From Lachnospiraceae bacterium (GTDB taxonomy: Bacteria; Bacillota; Clostridia; Lachnospirales; Lachnospiraceae), in NCBI GenBank assembly GCA_013316825.1, contig WSLY01000003.1, positions 62,001 through 126,000 of the forward strand: DNA of 64,000 nucleotides, in the 5' to 3' direction. The translations under genes and the position numbers were made by a program. Of this stretch, positions 41,344 through 52,200 are shown piece by piece (within the stretch, counting starts at the first letter, position 1; each line of letters opens with the position of its first letter). The notes beneath the pieces were generated by a model that saw nothing but the letters and a program-made list of their open reading frames with translations, did no database searches and had not been told where the DNA came from.

Positions 41344-44300
41344 TTATAATATATCTTCCTCTTCAAGCATATCAAAATCATCTGCAATTCCATATTCCGC
41401 AAGCACAATCTTCAGGAATTCTATATCGGAAGTCAAAGAATCATCTTCAACAATATTGGTATGTGGACACGCGGAGCACAATGGATTATTTTCACTATTC
41501 CGTCTACCATAACCACCCGCATTTTTAATCTCTTTTACAATCTTTCCATCAATAATTTCAAAATGCAAAGAAGTTTCATCTGCATAACCAGTTTCTGGAA
41601 TTAGTCGCTCCGTAAAGGCAAAATACTTAACTGTATGTTCTTCAAGAAACTTATCAAAATAATCTTTGCGAATAAATACAGTTCCACCAACAGGATCTCT
41701 ATAATATGAATTCTTATTGTTATTACATATTATCACTTTTTCCTTATCGTGAGTTTCCCATGATAAATCTGAAACATTCAATTTAAGATTTAAAAAACTA
41801 ACAATTTCCGATGGGGGTAGTACCAATGAAGTTTCCTCAAAAACTTCAGAGTGACCATTGATATTCTTTACATCCTTGCAAAGCCAGGGTTTTAAAGTAT
41901 TATCTGGATACGCCTTCAGTTCACCAAGATATTCTTCCAATTCAATAGTCAAATAGCGAGCATTGCCATCATCATTGATTGTTTCATTTTCCGAAGTACA
42001 ACACCATAAATCATATGTATCTCTCCACCTCATATCATATTTGTCTTCCTCATGTAACGATACTCTGCCCGCCAACATTACCCATTCTTGATGCTTTAAT
42101 TTTATTTTTTCAAGAAGATGCAATACATTTCTTCTTGTTAATTCAACATTTCGTACCCAATGAACATCACGTGGCACAGGCATCTCTAATGAGTTTATTA
42201 CATAATCCCCCAGTCTTTCTATAAAATCCTGATACGTTAGAATTGGAGCTGTAATAATAACATCTTCCCCATATTCCAAAGGGTCATACACTTCATATCC
42301 AATACTATTCTGATTATTATTGTATGTAGCAAACTCATTAGTATAGTAGTTACACATCAAGCTCCCATAATATAAACCTGTTGCAATGTCTACACACTTC
42401 ATATATACAGAATTATGAAAATCTTCTTCCCGCATATTCATAGATTTTCTATCCGCCGGAATGTTGAAATATTCAAAAACATATCTAAAAACAATTTCAA
42501 AGCTTTCCAAAAAAGAGTTCATATCCATTGCTTCAATCTCTGCCATTGGTTTTATCTCTGGCATAATCATTTTTTCAAATGCCATTAATCCACTACAATT
42601 TCCACCGCAAACACAAGAATATTTTCTGCAGAGATAATCGTTTATCTTTTCTATTTCATACTTATCGTTTATAAGAAAACGAGTGTACATGTCTATATGA
42701 TCTTTTCCCCAATATCTAAATGGCAAAAAATCTTTATTCATAAGATCAATGCTAAATAATATGTCATTCAAATAATCTGAAACAACAGCATCTTTATTAT
42801 ATTTAAATAAGTTTTTCCTGTTCCACTTAATATAAGAGTAAGGATTCCCAAAATAAGTCGAAATTCTGCGAATGCTTTTTGCTGTCAGATTATCCTGCTT
42901 TTCGATAATCTTATTATAAAAGTCTAGAATTTTACCGTTATCCTTTTTTATTTGGCTTAGAACGTAAATAATAGCTTCTTGTATATAAAAATCAAAAATT
43001 TTTTCATATTCAACAATAAGTCTATCAACATAACCTTCATTCTTGGAAACCACCTCATATAGTAGTTTCATTGCCAAACATCTAACATCTTTATTAGGTG
43101 CTGCACAACAGAGCAATCCAAAAGAAAATGCCTCATCATCTCTTCTGTCTTCTCTGTCATTTAATGTCGTAAAGTACAACACATTTTTCAGCCTATTCTT
43201 TATCCCATTTTGGAAACGATACCCAGACAATGTGTTTGACAAATCACATAACCTTTCACGACTTGCACAATAATAATTAAATAAGTAATTGCTACAGTTA
43301 AATGGTTTGTCAGTATATCCCCCCATCGCCTGCAATAATGTACTATGGTCAATAGGTTTAAACATCCTCAGAAAAGTTGCAATATTCTCTCGTTTAAAAT
43401 GAACTTTAACCAAAGTATTAAAATCCAGATTCTCAATTAGCTCTGTACCAATTAATAAGTTCTTTATTTTCTCATAATCTGGAGACATATTATCGAATAT
43501 TGCTATAATCAAGGCTTCTTCAAGATTATACAAAGACTCTATTTTTGATTTTATAATACTAATCTGTTCCTCATATTTTTTTCCTCTGATATCTTCAAAT
43601 AAGGAACGGGCAATCAAAAAATCTGTCAAAGAATCAATAACAAAGTAATATCGCTTTTTATTATCACTTTCATAGCAATCCATAAAACCCATCTGTATCA
43701 TGGATGGAAGAAAGTTTTCTCCTGTTTTAATTACTGAGAGTAGACTATTCTCATCAATATGCTTTTCCCCATTCCTATACATCCATTGAGCAACTCTTTT
43801 TGTATCTTTCCAAACATCTATACCTTGGCAAGTTAAGTGATCCTTAAACACCTTGCCTATGGTCTTTTTTACATATTGCTCCAAAATAAAAGTGATAGAC
43901 GCAATTCCATTTTCAGTTTCATCAACAATCTTTTTTGACGATAGTACATCACATAGCATGCTTAACAATAATGCATTATTTGAATACAAAATATCTTCAT
44001 ACATATATACATCCGGTACAGATAGCTTAAGTATTTCACTTAATGCGGATTCAAAGGATACACCTGGAAACTTATACTCATATTCTGATATTTCTTGATA
44101 CTTTTTTAAAATCATATTATCCATTGAATTTGTTCTATACGATATTACAATTCGTATTCTAGGATATTTCTTTAGTTCCGTTAAAACACCTAGTAAATTA
44201 TGCTGACCTTCCTCAGACATTTCATTTATTGCATCAACGATAAAAACAAATCCTGCACGACTTGCTCTTATTATTTCTTCGACATCAATATTGTTTGTGT

Positions 44301-44745
44301 TCTTTTCAAACTTTCCATATATGCACAAATGCTCAATATTTTTTTGTTCCAATTGTTCTTCAAAACATTTTATAAAATAACTCTTACCAATACCACCTTC
44401 TCCTGAAATTAAACAAAAACTATGGAGTTTCACATATGTTTCTATTTCATATAAACTTAATCCGCACCAAGAATCTTTCAAATTATGTATATCTGAAATT
44501 CTCTTTGCTACTTCGTGTAAAAAAGTTGATTTTTCTGAAAAAAAAGCATCATACTTTGTCAACACTTTTTCTAATGATGCTATTTCATGTTCCACTTCCT
44601 TGTCTTTCTGATATTTTCTAACTTTTGGAAGTACTCCCAAAAGATAATCCATAAACTCTGGAGCTTCCCATTTCATAACATATGCAGGGTCACTAATAGC
44701 TTTCATTCTATCTTTTTGATTTTTATTCAATACGTTATAATCCAT
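41344..44745 (-). CDS. Large STAND/NACHT-like NTPase, candidate anti-phage sensor
   Basis: A 1133-residue protein. A short N-terminal region (1-105) has no family I recognise. The NTPase core shows Walker A GEGGIGKS (115-122), Walker B FIVDAINE (168-175) and RIVISYRTNS (198-207), the arrangement of STAND P-loop proteins (NACHT, AVAST). A winged-helix-like region and long helical stretches resembling HEAT/TPR repeats follow (about 300-650). Two cysteine clusters are visible: YSCVCGGNCSG (about 700) and PLCSACPHT (near 1100). The DNA is clearly more AT-rich than the flanks. GGAAGGGAG precedes the ATG. Such proteins commonly sense phage proteins through their C-terminal repeats, but no nuclease or other killing domain is obvious here, so the role is inferred. 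Confidence 0.75.
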   Translation of the reverse strand: MDYNVLNKNQKDRMKAISDPAYVMKWEAPEFMDYLLGVLPKVRKYQKDKEVEHEIASLEKVLTKYDAFFSEKSTFLHEVAKRISDIHNLKDSWCGLSLYEIETYVKLHSFCLISGEGGIGKSYFIKCFEEQLEQKNIEHLCIYGKFEKNTNNIDVEEIIRASRAGFVFIVDAINEMSEEGQHNLLGVLTELKKYPRIRIVISYRTNSMDNMILKKYQEISEYEYKFPGVSFESALSEILKLSVPDVYMYEDILYSNNALLLSMLCDVLSSKKIVDETENGIASITFILEQYVKKTIGKVFKDHLTCQGIDVWKDTKRVAQWMYRNGEKHIDENSLLSVIKTGENFLPSMIQMGFMDCYESDNKKRYYFVIDSLTDFLIARSLFEDIRGKKYEEQISIIKSKIESLYNLEEALIIAIFDNMSPDYEKIKNLLIGTELIENLDFNTLVKVHFKRENIATFLRMFKPIDHSTLLQAMGGYTDKPFNCSNYLFNYYCASRERLCDLSNTLSGYRFQNGIKNRLKNVLYFTTLNDREDRRDDEAFSFGLLCCAAPNKDVRCLAMKLLYEVVSKNEGYVDRLIVEYEKIFDFYIQEAIIYVLSQIKKDNGKILDFYNKIIEKQDNLTAKSIRRISTYFGNPYSYIKWNRKNLFKYNKDAVVSDYLNDILFSIDLMNKDFLPFRYWGKDHIDMYTRFLINDKYEIEKINDYLCRKYSCVCGGNCSGLMAFEKMIMPEIKPMAEIEAMDMNSFLESFEIVFRYVFEYFNIPADRKSMNMREEDFHNSVYMKCVDIATGLYYGSLMCNYYTNEFATYNNNQNSIGYEVYDPLEYGEDVIITAPILTYQDFIERLGDYVINSLEMPVPRDVHWVRNVELTRRNVLHLLEKIKLKHQEWVMLAGRVSLHEEDKYDMRWRDTYDLWCCTSENETINDDGNARYLTIELEEYLGELKAYPDNTLKPWLCKDVKNINGHSEVFEETSLVLPPSEIVSFLNLKLNVSDLSWETHDKEKVIICNNNKNSYYRDPVGGTVFIRKDYFDKFLEEHTVKYFAFTERLIPETGYADETSLHFEIIDGKIVKEIKNAGGYGRRNSENNPLCSACPHTNIVEDDSLTSDIEFLKIVLAEYGIADDFDMLEEEDIL

Positions 44746-44891
44746 GAGAACTCCCTTCCTTCAAAATAATTTCTTTATTTCCATCAACTCCACTGCTCTA
44801 ATCGACTCCTGCCCAACCTTACACTTACTATCAACCATAAATTGAAGTATATTGGCATCATAATAAAACACAGTATATTCGTATTTACTCT

Positions 44892-46571
44892 TTATATCAT
44901 TCCAAAATGCTCCAACGCATCCTCTATTGCCTTTCTCTTCTTTTCTGGACACTTCGGCTGTCTGGAATTTTCCGATTTTGGCAGGTTATAATTTGCCCTC
45001 TCAATAATGTCGCATTTCTGCTTTACCTGTGCAATATACAAGTTGCTGACTTTCAATCCGCTTTGTTTCAAAACATAATCCTTGATTTCCTCATAGGTTG
45101 CTTTGCTCTCCGTAGCCGTCAAATCAAGCTCGCTCATTTCCAATTCCACTTCTATATTCTGTTTTGTATGAAGTTTTGAAAGCAACACGATACTTTCCAC
45201 ATTCGCCGTCCAAGGAAACTGGTCCACTGCCACCGCTCTCTCCACCGCATATCCATTCTCCAAAAAAACCTCCAAATCCCGTGCAAGGCTTGTGGGCTTA
45301 CAGGAAATATAGACAATCTTGTCCACGCCGTAGCCGATGATTTTAGGAAGCGCTTTGGGGTGAATGCCGTCTCTTGGCGGGTCAAGGATAATCAAATCCG
45401 GCTTTTCCGTAAGAGAGTCCAAGACCTTTAGCACATCCCCTGCGATAAACTCACAGTTGGAAAGCCCGTTTGCCTCCGCATTTTTCCGCGCGGCCAAAAC
45501 TGCCTCCTCCACGATTTCTACCCCGATGACCTTCTTCGCCGCAGGCGCCATAAGCTGGGCAATCGTGCCGGTGCCGCTGTAAAGGTCAAACACCACCTTG
45601 TCGGAAGACTGCCCGCCGCCTTGCAAATCGCCGATATATTCCCTTGCCGTGCGGTAGAGCACCTCCGCGCCATAAGAATTTGTCTGAAAAAAAGAAAATA
45701 CCGATATCTTAAACCGCAGCCCCAAAAGCTCTTCCATAAAGAAATCCTGTCCGTACAAGACCTCTGTTTTGTCACTCTGAATCACATCTGCGGAAGAATC
45801 GTTGGTAATATGTAAAATGCCAGTCAGCTTTCCATGCAGCGGCACATTTTTTACCGTCTCACAAAAGCCTTCTATAAGCGCCTGCAGCGGTTCTTCTCCT
45901 TTGGGAGGCTGGGAAGTCGTCACCAACGCTGTCAGAATTTCGCCGGTTTTAGAAGCCTTTCTCACCAACAAATGCCGCAAAAAGCCTTTGTGCGTCAATT
46001 TGTGAAAAAAGTCCGTGCCCTTTTCTGTAAGATACGCCAGCACTGCCGAGAGAATCCGCCTGTAATCCTCATCCACCAGCTTGCATCCGCTTACCGTAAC
46101 AATATCATAAAAGCTGCCCCGCTTGTGCATACCCAGCGCAAGAGGACCATCCTTCACCTCATCTCCAAAAGAAAATTCCATTTTATTGCGGTACTCATAT
46201 ATTTGGGGGCTCTCCTTGATTCCCTCCCACAAATACGGCTCCTGTCTGCCTGTAAGCACACTGTCGAGCAGCTTCTTTACCTGCTCCGCCTTCATTTTTG
46301 CCTGCTCTTCATACGCCATGGACAGATAAGTACAACCGCCGCACAAGCCAAAATGGGAACACGGACTGCCAGTTTCCAAAGATGATTTTTCAATCACCTG
46401 CAAAAGCCGGCCTTCCGCCTTCCCTTTTCTCAGCTTATTGACGCAGAAGGATACTTTCTGTCCGGGCAGGCTGTTTTTTACGATACAGGTTTCTTCTCCC
46501 ACGCGCACGACGCCCTTATTGGGAAAATCCACCCGTTCCACAATGCCTTCGTATACCTGTCCTTTTTTCAT
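44892..46571 (-). CDS. rlmD: 23S rRNA (uracil-5-)-methyltransferase of the RlmD/TrmA family
   Basis: About 559 residues from ATG 46571 (MKKGQVYEGIVERVDFPNKG) with GGAGG upstream. An N-terminal TRAM-like domain is followed by an Fe-S cysteine motif (CSHFGLCGGC, near 75-85). The SAM-binding domain has FDLYSGTGTIAQLM, ILDPPRDGIHPKAL and the catalytic cysteine VYISCKPTSLARDL. The enzyme methylates C5 of a 23S rRNA uridine. About 95 residues beyond the usual end (from HTKQNIEVELEMSELDL) form a helical extension found in relatives; its end lies at the island border. The small protein gene and pcrA upstream look like the core operon. Confidence 0.92.
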   Translation of the reverse strand: MKKGQVYEGIVERVDFPNKGVVRVGEETCIVKNSLPGQKVSFCVNKLRKGKAEGRLLQVIEKSSLETGSPCSHFGLCGGCTYLSMAYEEQAKMKAEQVKKLLDSVLTGRQEPYLWEGIKESPQIYEYRNKMEFSFGDEVKDGPLALGMHKRGSFYDIVTVSGCKLVDEDYRRILSAVLAYLTEKGTDFFHKLTHKGFLRHLLVRKASKTGEILTALVTTSQPPKGEEPLQALIEGFCETVKNVPLHGKLTGILHITNDSSADVIQSDKTEVLYGQDFFMEELLGLRFKISVFSFFQTNSYGAEVLYRTAREYIGDLQGGGQSSDKVVFDLYSGTGTIAQLMAPAAKKVIGVEIVEEAVLAARKNAEANGLSNCEFIAGDVLKVLDSLTEKPDLIILDPPRDGIHPKALPKIIGYGVDKIVYISCKPTSLARDLEVFLENGYAVERAVAVDQFPWTANVESIVLLSKLHTKQNIEVELEMSELDLTATESKATYEEIKDYVLKQSGLKVSNLYIAQVKQKCDIIERANYNLPKSENSRQPKCPEKKRKAIEDALEHFGMI

Positions 46572-46606
46572 GAAACTCCTCCATGCCAAAGCATGTCTTT
46601 TATTCT

Positions 46607-46891
46607 TTATTCTTCCGGTTTTTCCTCTTCAAAAACCTCATCCTCATCAAAGTCATCTTCGAACTCGTCTTCAAACTCGTCCTCAAAATCCTCTAAATAG
46701 TCCGGTCTCATATAACGGTATACCGCATATGCAACTGCTGCAACCGCCGCTACTGCGCCGATAATCGCAAGAACCCAGAGAACCGTATGACATTTCTTTT
46801 TCTCCTCTTCCTTGTCTTTCCTGCGAAGCAGCTCATTTACCTTTAATTCGTTTGATTTTACCATGTCTACCAAAGCTTCCAGTCTGTTCAT
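46607..46891 (-). CDS. Small membrane protein with acidic repeat tail
   Basis: A 94-residue protein: a charged N-terminus (MNRLEALVDMVKSNELKVNELL) with a Lys/Glu stretch, one membrane helix (about 36-60) and a tail of Asp, Glu and Phe repeats (EDEFEDEFEDDFDEDEVFEEEKPEE). AAAGGCGGG precedes the ATG. I do not recognise a named family; small acidic-tailed proteins next to pcrA recur in this group (from memory). The acidic tail probably faces the cytoplasm. Confidence 0.7.
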   Translation of the reverse strand: MNRLEALVDMVKSNELKVNELLRRKDKEEEKKKCHTVLWVLAIIGAVAAVAAVAYAVYRYMRPDYLEDFEDEFEDEFEDDFDEDEVFEEEKPEE

Positions 46892-46967
46892 AATTAAGCC
46901 CGCCTTTCTATACTTTACATAGTATACCTCAATTTAGGAATAGTATATCACGAATCTGTATTTTTTG

Positions 46968-49247
46968 CTACACTCTTTTCAATTTTGCAAAAGAAGCATA
47001 CATAACTTTCTGTCCTGCTTTGTCAAACAGCACCGTGACCTTATAGTCACGCGGTTCCTTCTGCATGGATAAAACCGTTCCCTCCCCATATTTTACATGG
47101 CTGATACGGTCTCCTTCCGTATAATCCGGCACGGCGGGAGCTCCGATTGCGCTTCCCTTGCTAATCCCTGCCAGTTCATTCAAAGCGCCTATCCCCTGTG
47201 CGATATAAGGCTTTCTCGCCGGCGCGGTTGCGCGCGGACGGACAATCGCCTTGGGGCGCGGGTCAAATTTTTCCTGTGCAGGGCGCGCCGCTTCCTGTTC
47301 CGTACGTTTTAAACCGGAGGGCGTATTGTCTAAAAGCGCCGCCGGAATCTCTTTTACAAAACGGCTGGGCGCATTGTACTGGGTCTCTCCCCGCACCATG
47401 CGCATCTTGGCACAGCTAATCGTCAAATCATCCTTGGCACGGGTAATCCCCACATATGCCAGACGACGCTCCTCCTCCAAATCCGTCCTGTCATCCGAGG
47501 TAATAGACATATAGCTGGGAAACAGCCCGTCCTCCATACCGGCAAGATACACATTGGCAAATTCAAGTCCCTTGGCGCTGTGGAGCGTCATCAGAAGCAC
47601 TCTGTTATCGTTTCCGTCCACATTATCAATATCCGCAACCAGCGCAACCTCTTCCAAAAACTCACTAAGCGTTGCCTCCTCATGGGTTTCCTCATAATAT
47701 GCCGCTTTGCTCAAAAGCTCGTCAATATTAGAAATACGGTCTTCAGCATCCTCATCATCAGACGCTTCCAGCTCCCTTATATAGCCGGTCTTGTCCAGAA
47801 TATCCTCCAGCAGCTCTTTTAAGGAAAAATACTCCAGCTTGCTTCGAAAGCTCTGTATCAGCAGCACAAAAGGCTTGATTTTGTCCCCCGCCTTTTTCAG
47901 CGTGGTAATCTGCTCCGCCTCCCGCAGTGCATCATAAAAGCTGATTCCTTTTTCCTCTGCATACGCCTGCACCTTGTCTATGCTTGTCTGTCCGATACCC
48001 CGCTTCGGCACGTTGATAATACGCCTTGCCGCCATATCGTCCTGCCCATTGTCTATGGTTTTCAGATATGCCAGAATGTCCTTAATTTCCCTGCGGGCAT
48101 AAAAATTCACCCCGCCCACCACATCATAAGGAATCCCCTCTGCAATCATGCGTTCTTCCAAAAGGCGGGATTGGGCATTCGTGCGGTACAGCACCGCACA
48201 CTCCTTGTACGCCGCCTCTCCACGCTTTACTTTGTGAAAAATATCATCTGCAATATACTCTGCTTCTTCATACGCAGTATCAAACTGCCTGAAGTGAATG
48301 CGGCTCCCGTCTTTCTTGTCCGTCCACAATGACTTTTCTTTTCGGTATTCGTTATTTTGAATTACAGAATTGGCGGCATCCAGAATCATCTGCGTCGAGC
48401 GGTAATTCTGTTCCAGACGAATCACCTTCGCCTCCGGATACACCTTTTCAAAATCCAGTATATTGCGGATGTTAGCGCCCCTGAATTTATAGATGGACTG
48501 GTCGTCATCGCCTACCACACAAAGGTTGCGGTACTTGCCGGCAAGCAGCCGGATAAGCTCAAACTGCGCCGTATTGGTATCCTGATATTCATCCACCATA
48601 ATATACCGGAAGCGCTCCTGATAAGAATTGAGCACTTCTGCATCCGCCTTAAACAGCTCCACCGTCTTTACAATCAAATCGTCAAAATCCAGCGCGTTGT
48701 TCTTTTTCAGCGCCGCCTGATATTCCCTGTATGCTGCCCCAATATTTTTTTTGTTAAAATCAAACCCCGCATTCAGCTCATATTCGACGGGCGTAATCAG
48801 CTCGTCCTTTGCCGAAGATATCGCCGCAAGCAGGCTGCGCTCCTTGTATATCTTCGGATCCAGATTCAGCCTTTTGATAATCTCCTTCATCAGCGTCTTC
48901 TGGTCATCGGTATCATAAATCGTAAAATTGCTGCCATACCCCAGCCTGTCTATGTAGCGTCTGAGTATTCTGACACAGGTAGCATGAAAGGTTGCAACCC
49001 AGACCTGCTCCGCCCCAAAGCCAATCAGCCGGTTTACCCTCTCCCTCATTTCGCCTGCCGCTTTATTGGTAAAGGTAATGGCAAGAATATTCCATGCATT
49101 TACCCCCATTTCATCTATCAGATATGCTACCCTGTGAGTGAGCACGCGGGTTTTTCCGCTGCCTGCCCCTGCAAGCAGCAGGACAGGGCCGTCCGTAGTA
49201 AAGACGCCCTGTTTCTGCGGTTCATTTAATGTATCATAAATGCTCAT
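46968..49247 (-). CDS. pcrA: ATP-dependent DNA helicase PcrA/UvrD
   Basis: A 759-residue superfamily-1 3'-5' helicase acting in repair and replication fork maintenance. The order of helicase motifs is complete: Walker A LLLAGAGSGKTRVLTHR, TFTNKAAGEMRER, DFDDLI, VDEYQDTN, GDDDQSIYKFRGA, LEQNYRST, VLLMTLHSAKGLEFANVYLAG, LAYVGITRAKDDL. The last 80 residues form the family's loose C-terminus (ISHVKYGEGTVLSMQKEP). Its ATG overlaps the stop of the c-di-GMP gene by four bases. Confidence 0.95.
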   Translation of the reverse strand: MSIYDTLNEPQKQGVFTTDGPVLLLAGAGSGKTRVLTHRVAYLIDEMGVNAWNILAITFTNKAAGEMRERVNRLIGFGAEQVWVATFHATCVRILRRYIDRLGYGSNFTIYDTDDQKTLMKEIIKRLNLDPKIYKERSLLAAISSAKDELITPVEYELNAGFDFNKKNIGAAYREYQAALKKNNALDFDDLIVKTVELFKADAEVLNSYQERFRYIMVDEYQDTNTAQFELIRLLAGKYRNLCVVGDDDQSIYKFRGANIRNILDFEKVYPEAKVIRLEQNYRSTQMILDAANSVIQNNEYRKEKSLWTDKKDGSRIHFRQFDTAYEEAEYIADDIFHKVKRGEAAYKECAVLYRTNAQSRLLEERMIAEGIPYDVVGGVNFYARREIKDILAYLKTIDNGQDDMAARRIINVPKRGIGQTSIDKVQAYAEEKGISFYDALREAEQITTLKKAGDKIKPFVLLIQSFRSKLEYFSLKELLEDILDKTGYIRELEASDDEDAEDRISNIDELLSKAAYYEETHEEATLSEFLEEVALVADIDNVDGNDNRVLLMTLHSAKGLEFANVYLAGMEDGLFPSYMSITSDDRTDLEEERRLAYVGITRAKDDLTISCAKMRMVRGETQYNAPSRFVKEIPAALLDNTPSGLKRTEQEAARPAQEKFDPRPKAIVRPRATAPARKPYIAQGIGALNELAGISKGSAIGAPAVPDYTEGDRISHVKYGEGTVLSMQKEPRDYKVTVLFDKAGQKVMYASFAKLKRV

Positions 49248-52200
49248 ACTGCCTCATTAAACTCCTTTAAAAATTTCCTGAAATCGGGGATTGACATAGG
49301 GCGCGCATAATAATAGCCCTGCACCATATCGCAATCCGCATTGTCTAAAAGCGAAAGCTGTTCCTCTGTCTCCACGCCTTCCGCTATCACCTTGTATCCC
49401 ATGTGCTTCATCATCTTGACAAGATACTTTACAATGACCGGTCCTTTGGAATCCTCGTCCGTGTAAGTAAGGAACTTCTTGTCCAGCTTTATAATATCTG
49501 CATCCACGCTTGCCAAAAGATTCAACGAAGAGTAACCGCTGCCAAAATCATCTATGGAAATGGCAATGCCGCTCTCCTTCAGCCTCCGCAGATTGTTTGT
49601 CAGCGCGGACAAATCCAACATAAAAATAGATTCCGTAATTTCCGCTTCAATCAGCTTTGCCGGAATTTTTTCTTTTTCCAGCCGGCTTAAGATTTCATCC
49701 ACAAAACGGGGATTTTCATTGTGCCGCCTCGAAAAATTGACGGATATGGGAACGAGCTGCTCCCCCTGCTCCATGGCGCTCCTTAAATATGCCAGTATCT
49801 GATCCAGCACGGCAAAATCCACATTGGTAATAAAACCGTTTTTCTCAAAAACAGGGATAAAGCTGTCCGGATATATCATGGTGCCGTCTGCCCGCCGCCA
49901 GCGTACCAGCGCTTCCGCACCAACTACCTTTCTTGATTTTAAGGAAACCTTTGGCTGCAGCCACGCCTGAAACTCACCGTTTTCCAGCGCCGTTGCCATA
50001 CTTGCCAGAATCGCTTTTTCTGCCTCGTTCTTTTCTTTTATGGTCTGATTGTATACCACCACCACCGTACTGGCAGTATCCTTGCCATATTTTCTCGCCA
50101 CATTTGCCCTGTCAATCGCAGAAGAAGGCATTTCCTTCACATCCTGCACGCTGCTGAAGCCGGAAACCATAATCAAATTGCTCTGGTCATACAGGCGGTT
50201 CATCTCCGCGCAGAATCCCCTTGACATTTTCAGATAGGATTCCATTACGTCATCGGCATCCTCTCCCTCTAAAAGTCCTGCAAAATGGTCTGACGTCACA
50301 CGGGTAAACCAGATACCTTCCCCCATGCCCCGCAGCTTTTCCGCGAAAGCTTTTAAAATTTTGTCCCCTTCCGTGTAACCGTAAAGCTCGTTTATGTACT
50401 GGAAATTGGAAAAGTCAGAATACACAAAATGATATCTGCCCTCCGCATGTTCCCGCATATATTGTCCCGCTAACGATATAAACTTCTGGTACTTCGGAAG
50501 TCCTGTCACGGCGTCATAATTAATCTGAAATTCTATTTTATTTTTTTCCTGCTCACTCTCATACAACTGCTGCAGATGATTCAGCAGAATTCCGGCAAGA
50601 CGGTACAAACCTTCTTTTTCTCCGCTCCAGTCGCGGTCTCTTTTTCTGTCAATAAAAGCAATGCACCCCTGCGCGGCGTCCTCTTCCCCCGTCCGTACAA
50701 AGAAAATAGCGCCTACCTGCTCTCCCGGCATCCCCTGTATCTCGTTGCTGCCAAGTGCCAGAATCCCGCGCTCGTCAAAATGCTCGTTGATATAGCGCCA
50801 CGCTTTGTCTGACCTCTGCAGAATATATTCCTCCTTCTGCCTCTTATCACGCCTGCTCCAGTGATATTTCTTTTCCTTGTATTTATTTTCCATGGAAATG
50901 TAGACAATATCGTCAATATCAAAAAAGCTGCAGACTCTGTCGGACGCCATCTTCAGTCCGCTCTCCCTGTCCGGTACATTGTCAAGAAGCTCCAACACAA
51001 ACAAAACCAGCTCCTCAACGCTGTGAACCACCGTCTCTTCCCTGACATAGTCCTCTTCCTGTTCCCGCTTTATATAGGAGCTTTCGGGAAGCATCCCCTT
51101 TTTGCCCGCAGTAATAATCAAATAGCCGTTCTTGCCGTTCTGTCTTATTTGATACAGCGCATAATCCGCCCACTGAAACAGCTTTTCAAACTCTTTGTTG
51201 ACGCCGGTGCAGCGCACAACGCCTATACTGCAGGAAATCCGAATGTTCCTTTCCTTATCCTCATAGACGCCTCTTACGGTATGATTGAGGGTTTGCAGCC
51301 GCTCCTCCAGCTCTTCCTTGGAGATTCCTTCCACAAATATCATGAATTCATCTCCTCCGACCCTGCCCAAAAGCGAGTCTTTAAAAGAACTCTTCAGCTC
51401 GTCCGCCACCATGCACAGCACGGCGTCCCCGACCAGATGCCCGTCCGCTTCGTTGATAAGTTTAAAATTGTCCACGTCCAGAATAATCAGCCAGCAAGGA
51501 AGCTGAAGCGTCGGATTTTGCAGTCTTGCCCTGATTTTATCCTCTATTGCCTGCAGATTGTAGACGCCTGTCAGGGAATCTTTTTCCAGACTGTCCTTTA
51601 ACTGCTCTTCCTTTTCCTTGCGTTCATCTATGTTTTTGGTATGTCCGATTACCTTTATGGGCTTCCCTGCGAAATCGCACAGCGTCACACCCTCTATTTC
51701 CACCCAATGATATCTGCCGTCCTTATATTTCTTGCGCAGCTCCGTCAAAATGTGCTTTTTGCCTGTATGCAGCTCTTCACAAAACTGTGTGAGTCTGCCG
51801 CCATCCTCCGGATGCACATAACCGGACTGCCGGATTGTTTTTATATATGCGCCGGTAATATGCTCGTCGTTGATAACATCTTCTCCCTGTCTGGTGTATT
51901 CCATGGTATCCTTTTCAATATCATACTCAAAAAGCATATCCCCCGACATACTGGCAAGGACGTCTAATTTTTTCTTTTCCTGCTCCAACTGATAATAAGT
52001 CCGTTTCACTTCCGTGATGTCTGTTATCACGCTTTGCAGCACAGTTTTACCGCTGTTTTGTAAAAGCACCGCCTGCATCAGACGCCATTCCTTCCGCCCG
52101 TCCATATAATGAACCGCATATTCCATCTGAATGACATCTCCATCCCTGCCGCCTTCTATTTTGCTTCTGAGTTCCTTCCACTCGCCGGCAGCAAGAAGCC

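Noticed and set aside
44761-44952. A 63-residue minus-strand frame between rlmD and the NTPase gene
   Set aside because: Its first third merely overlaps the end of rlmD in another frame, and no ribosome site is seen. The last 40 residues could be a remnant, but nothing supports a gene.
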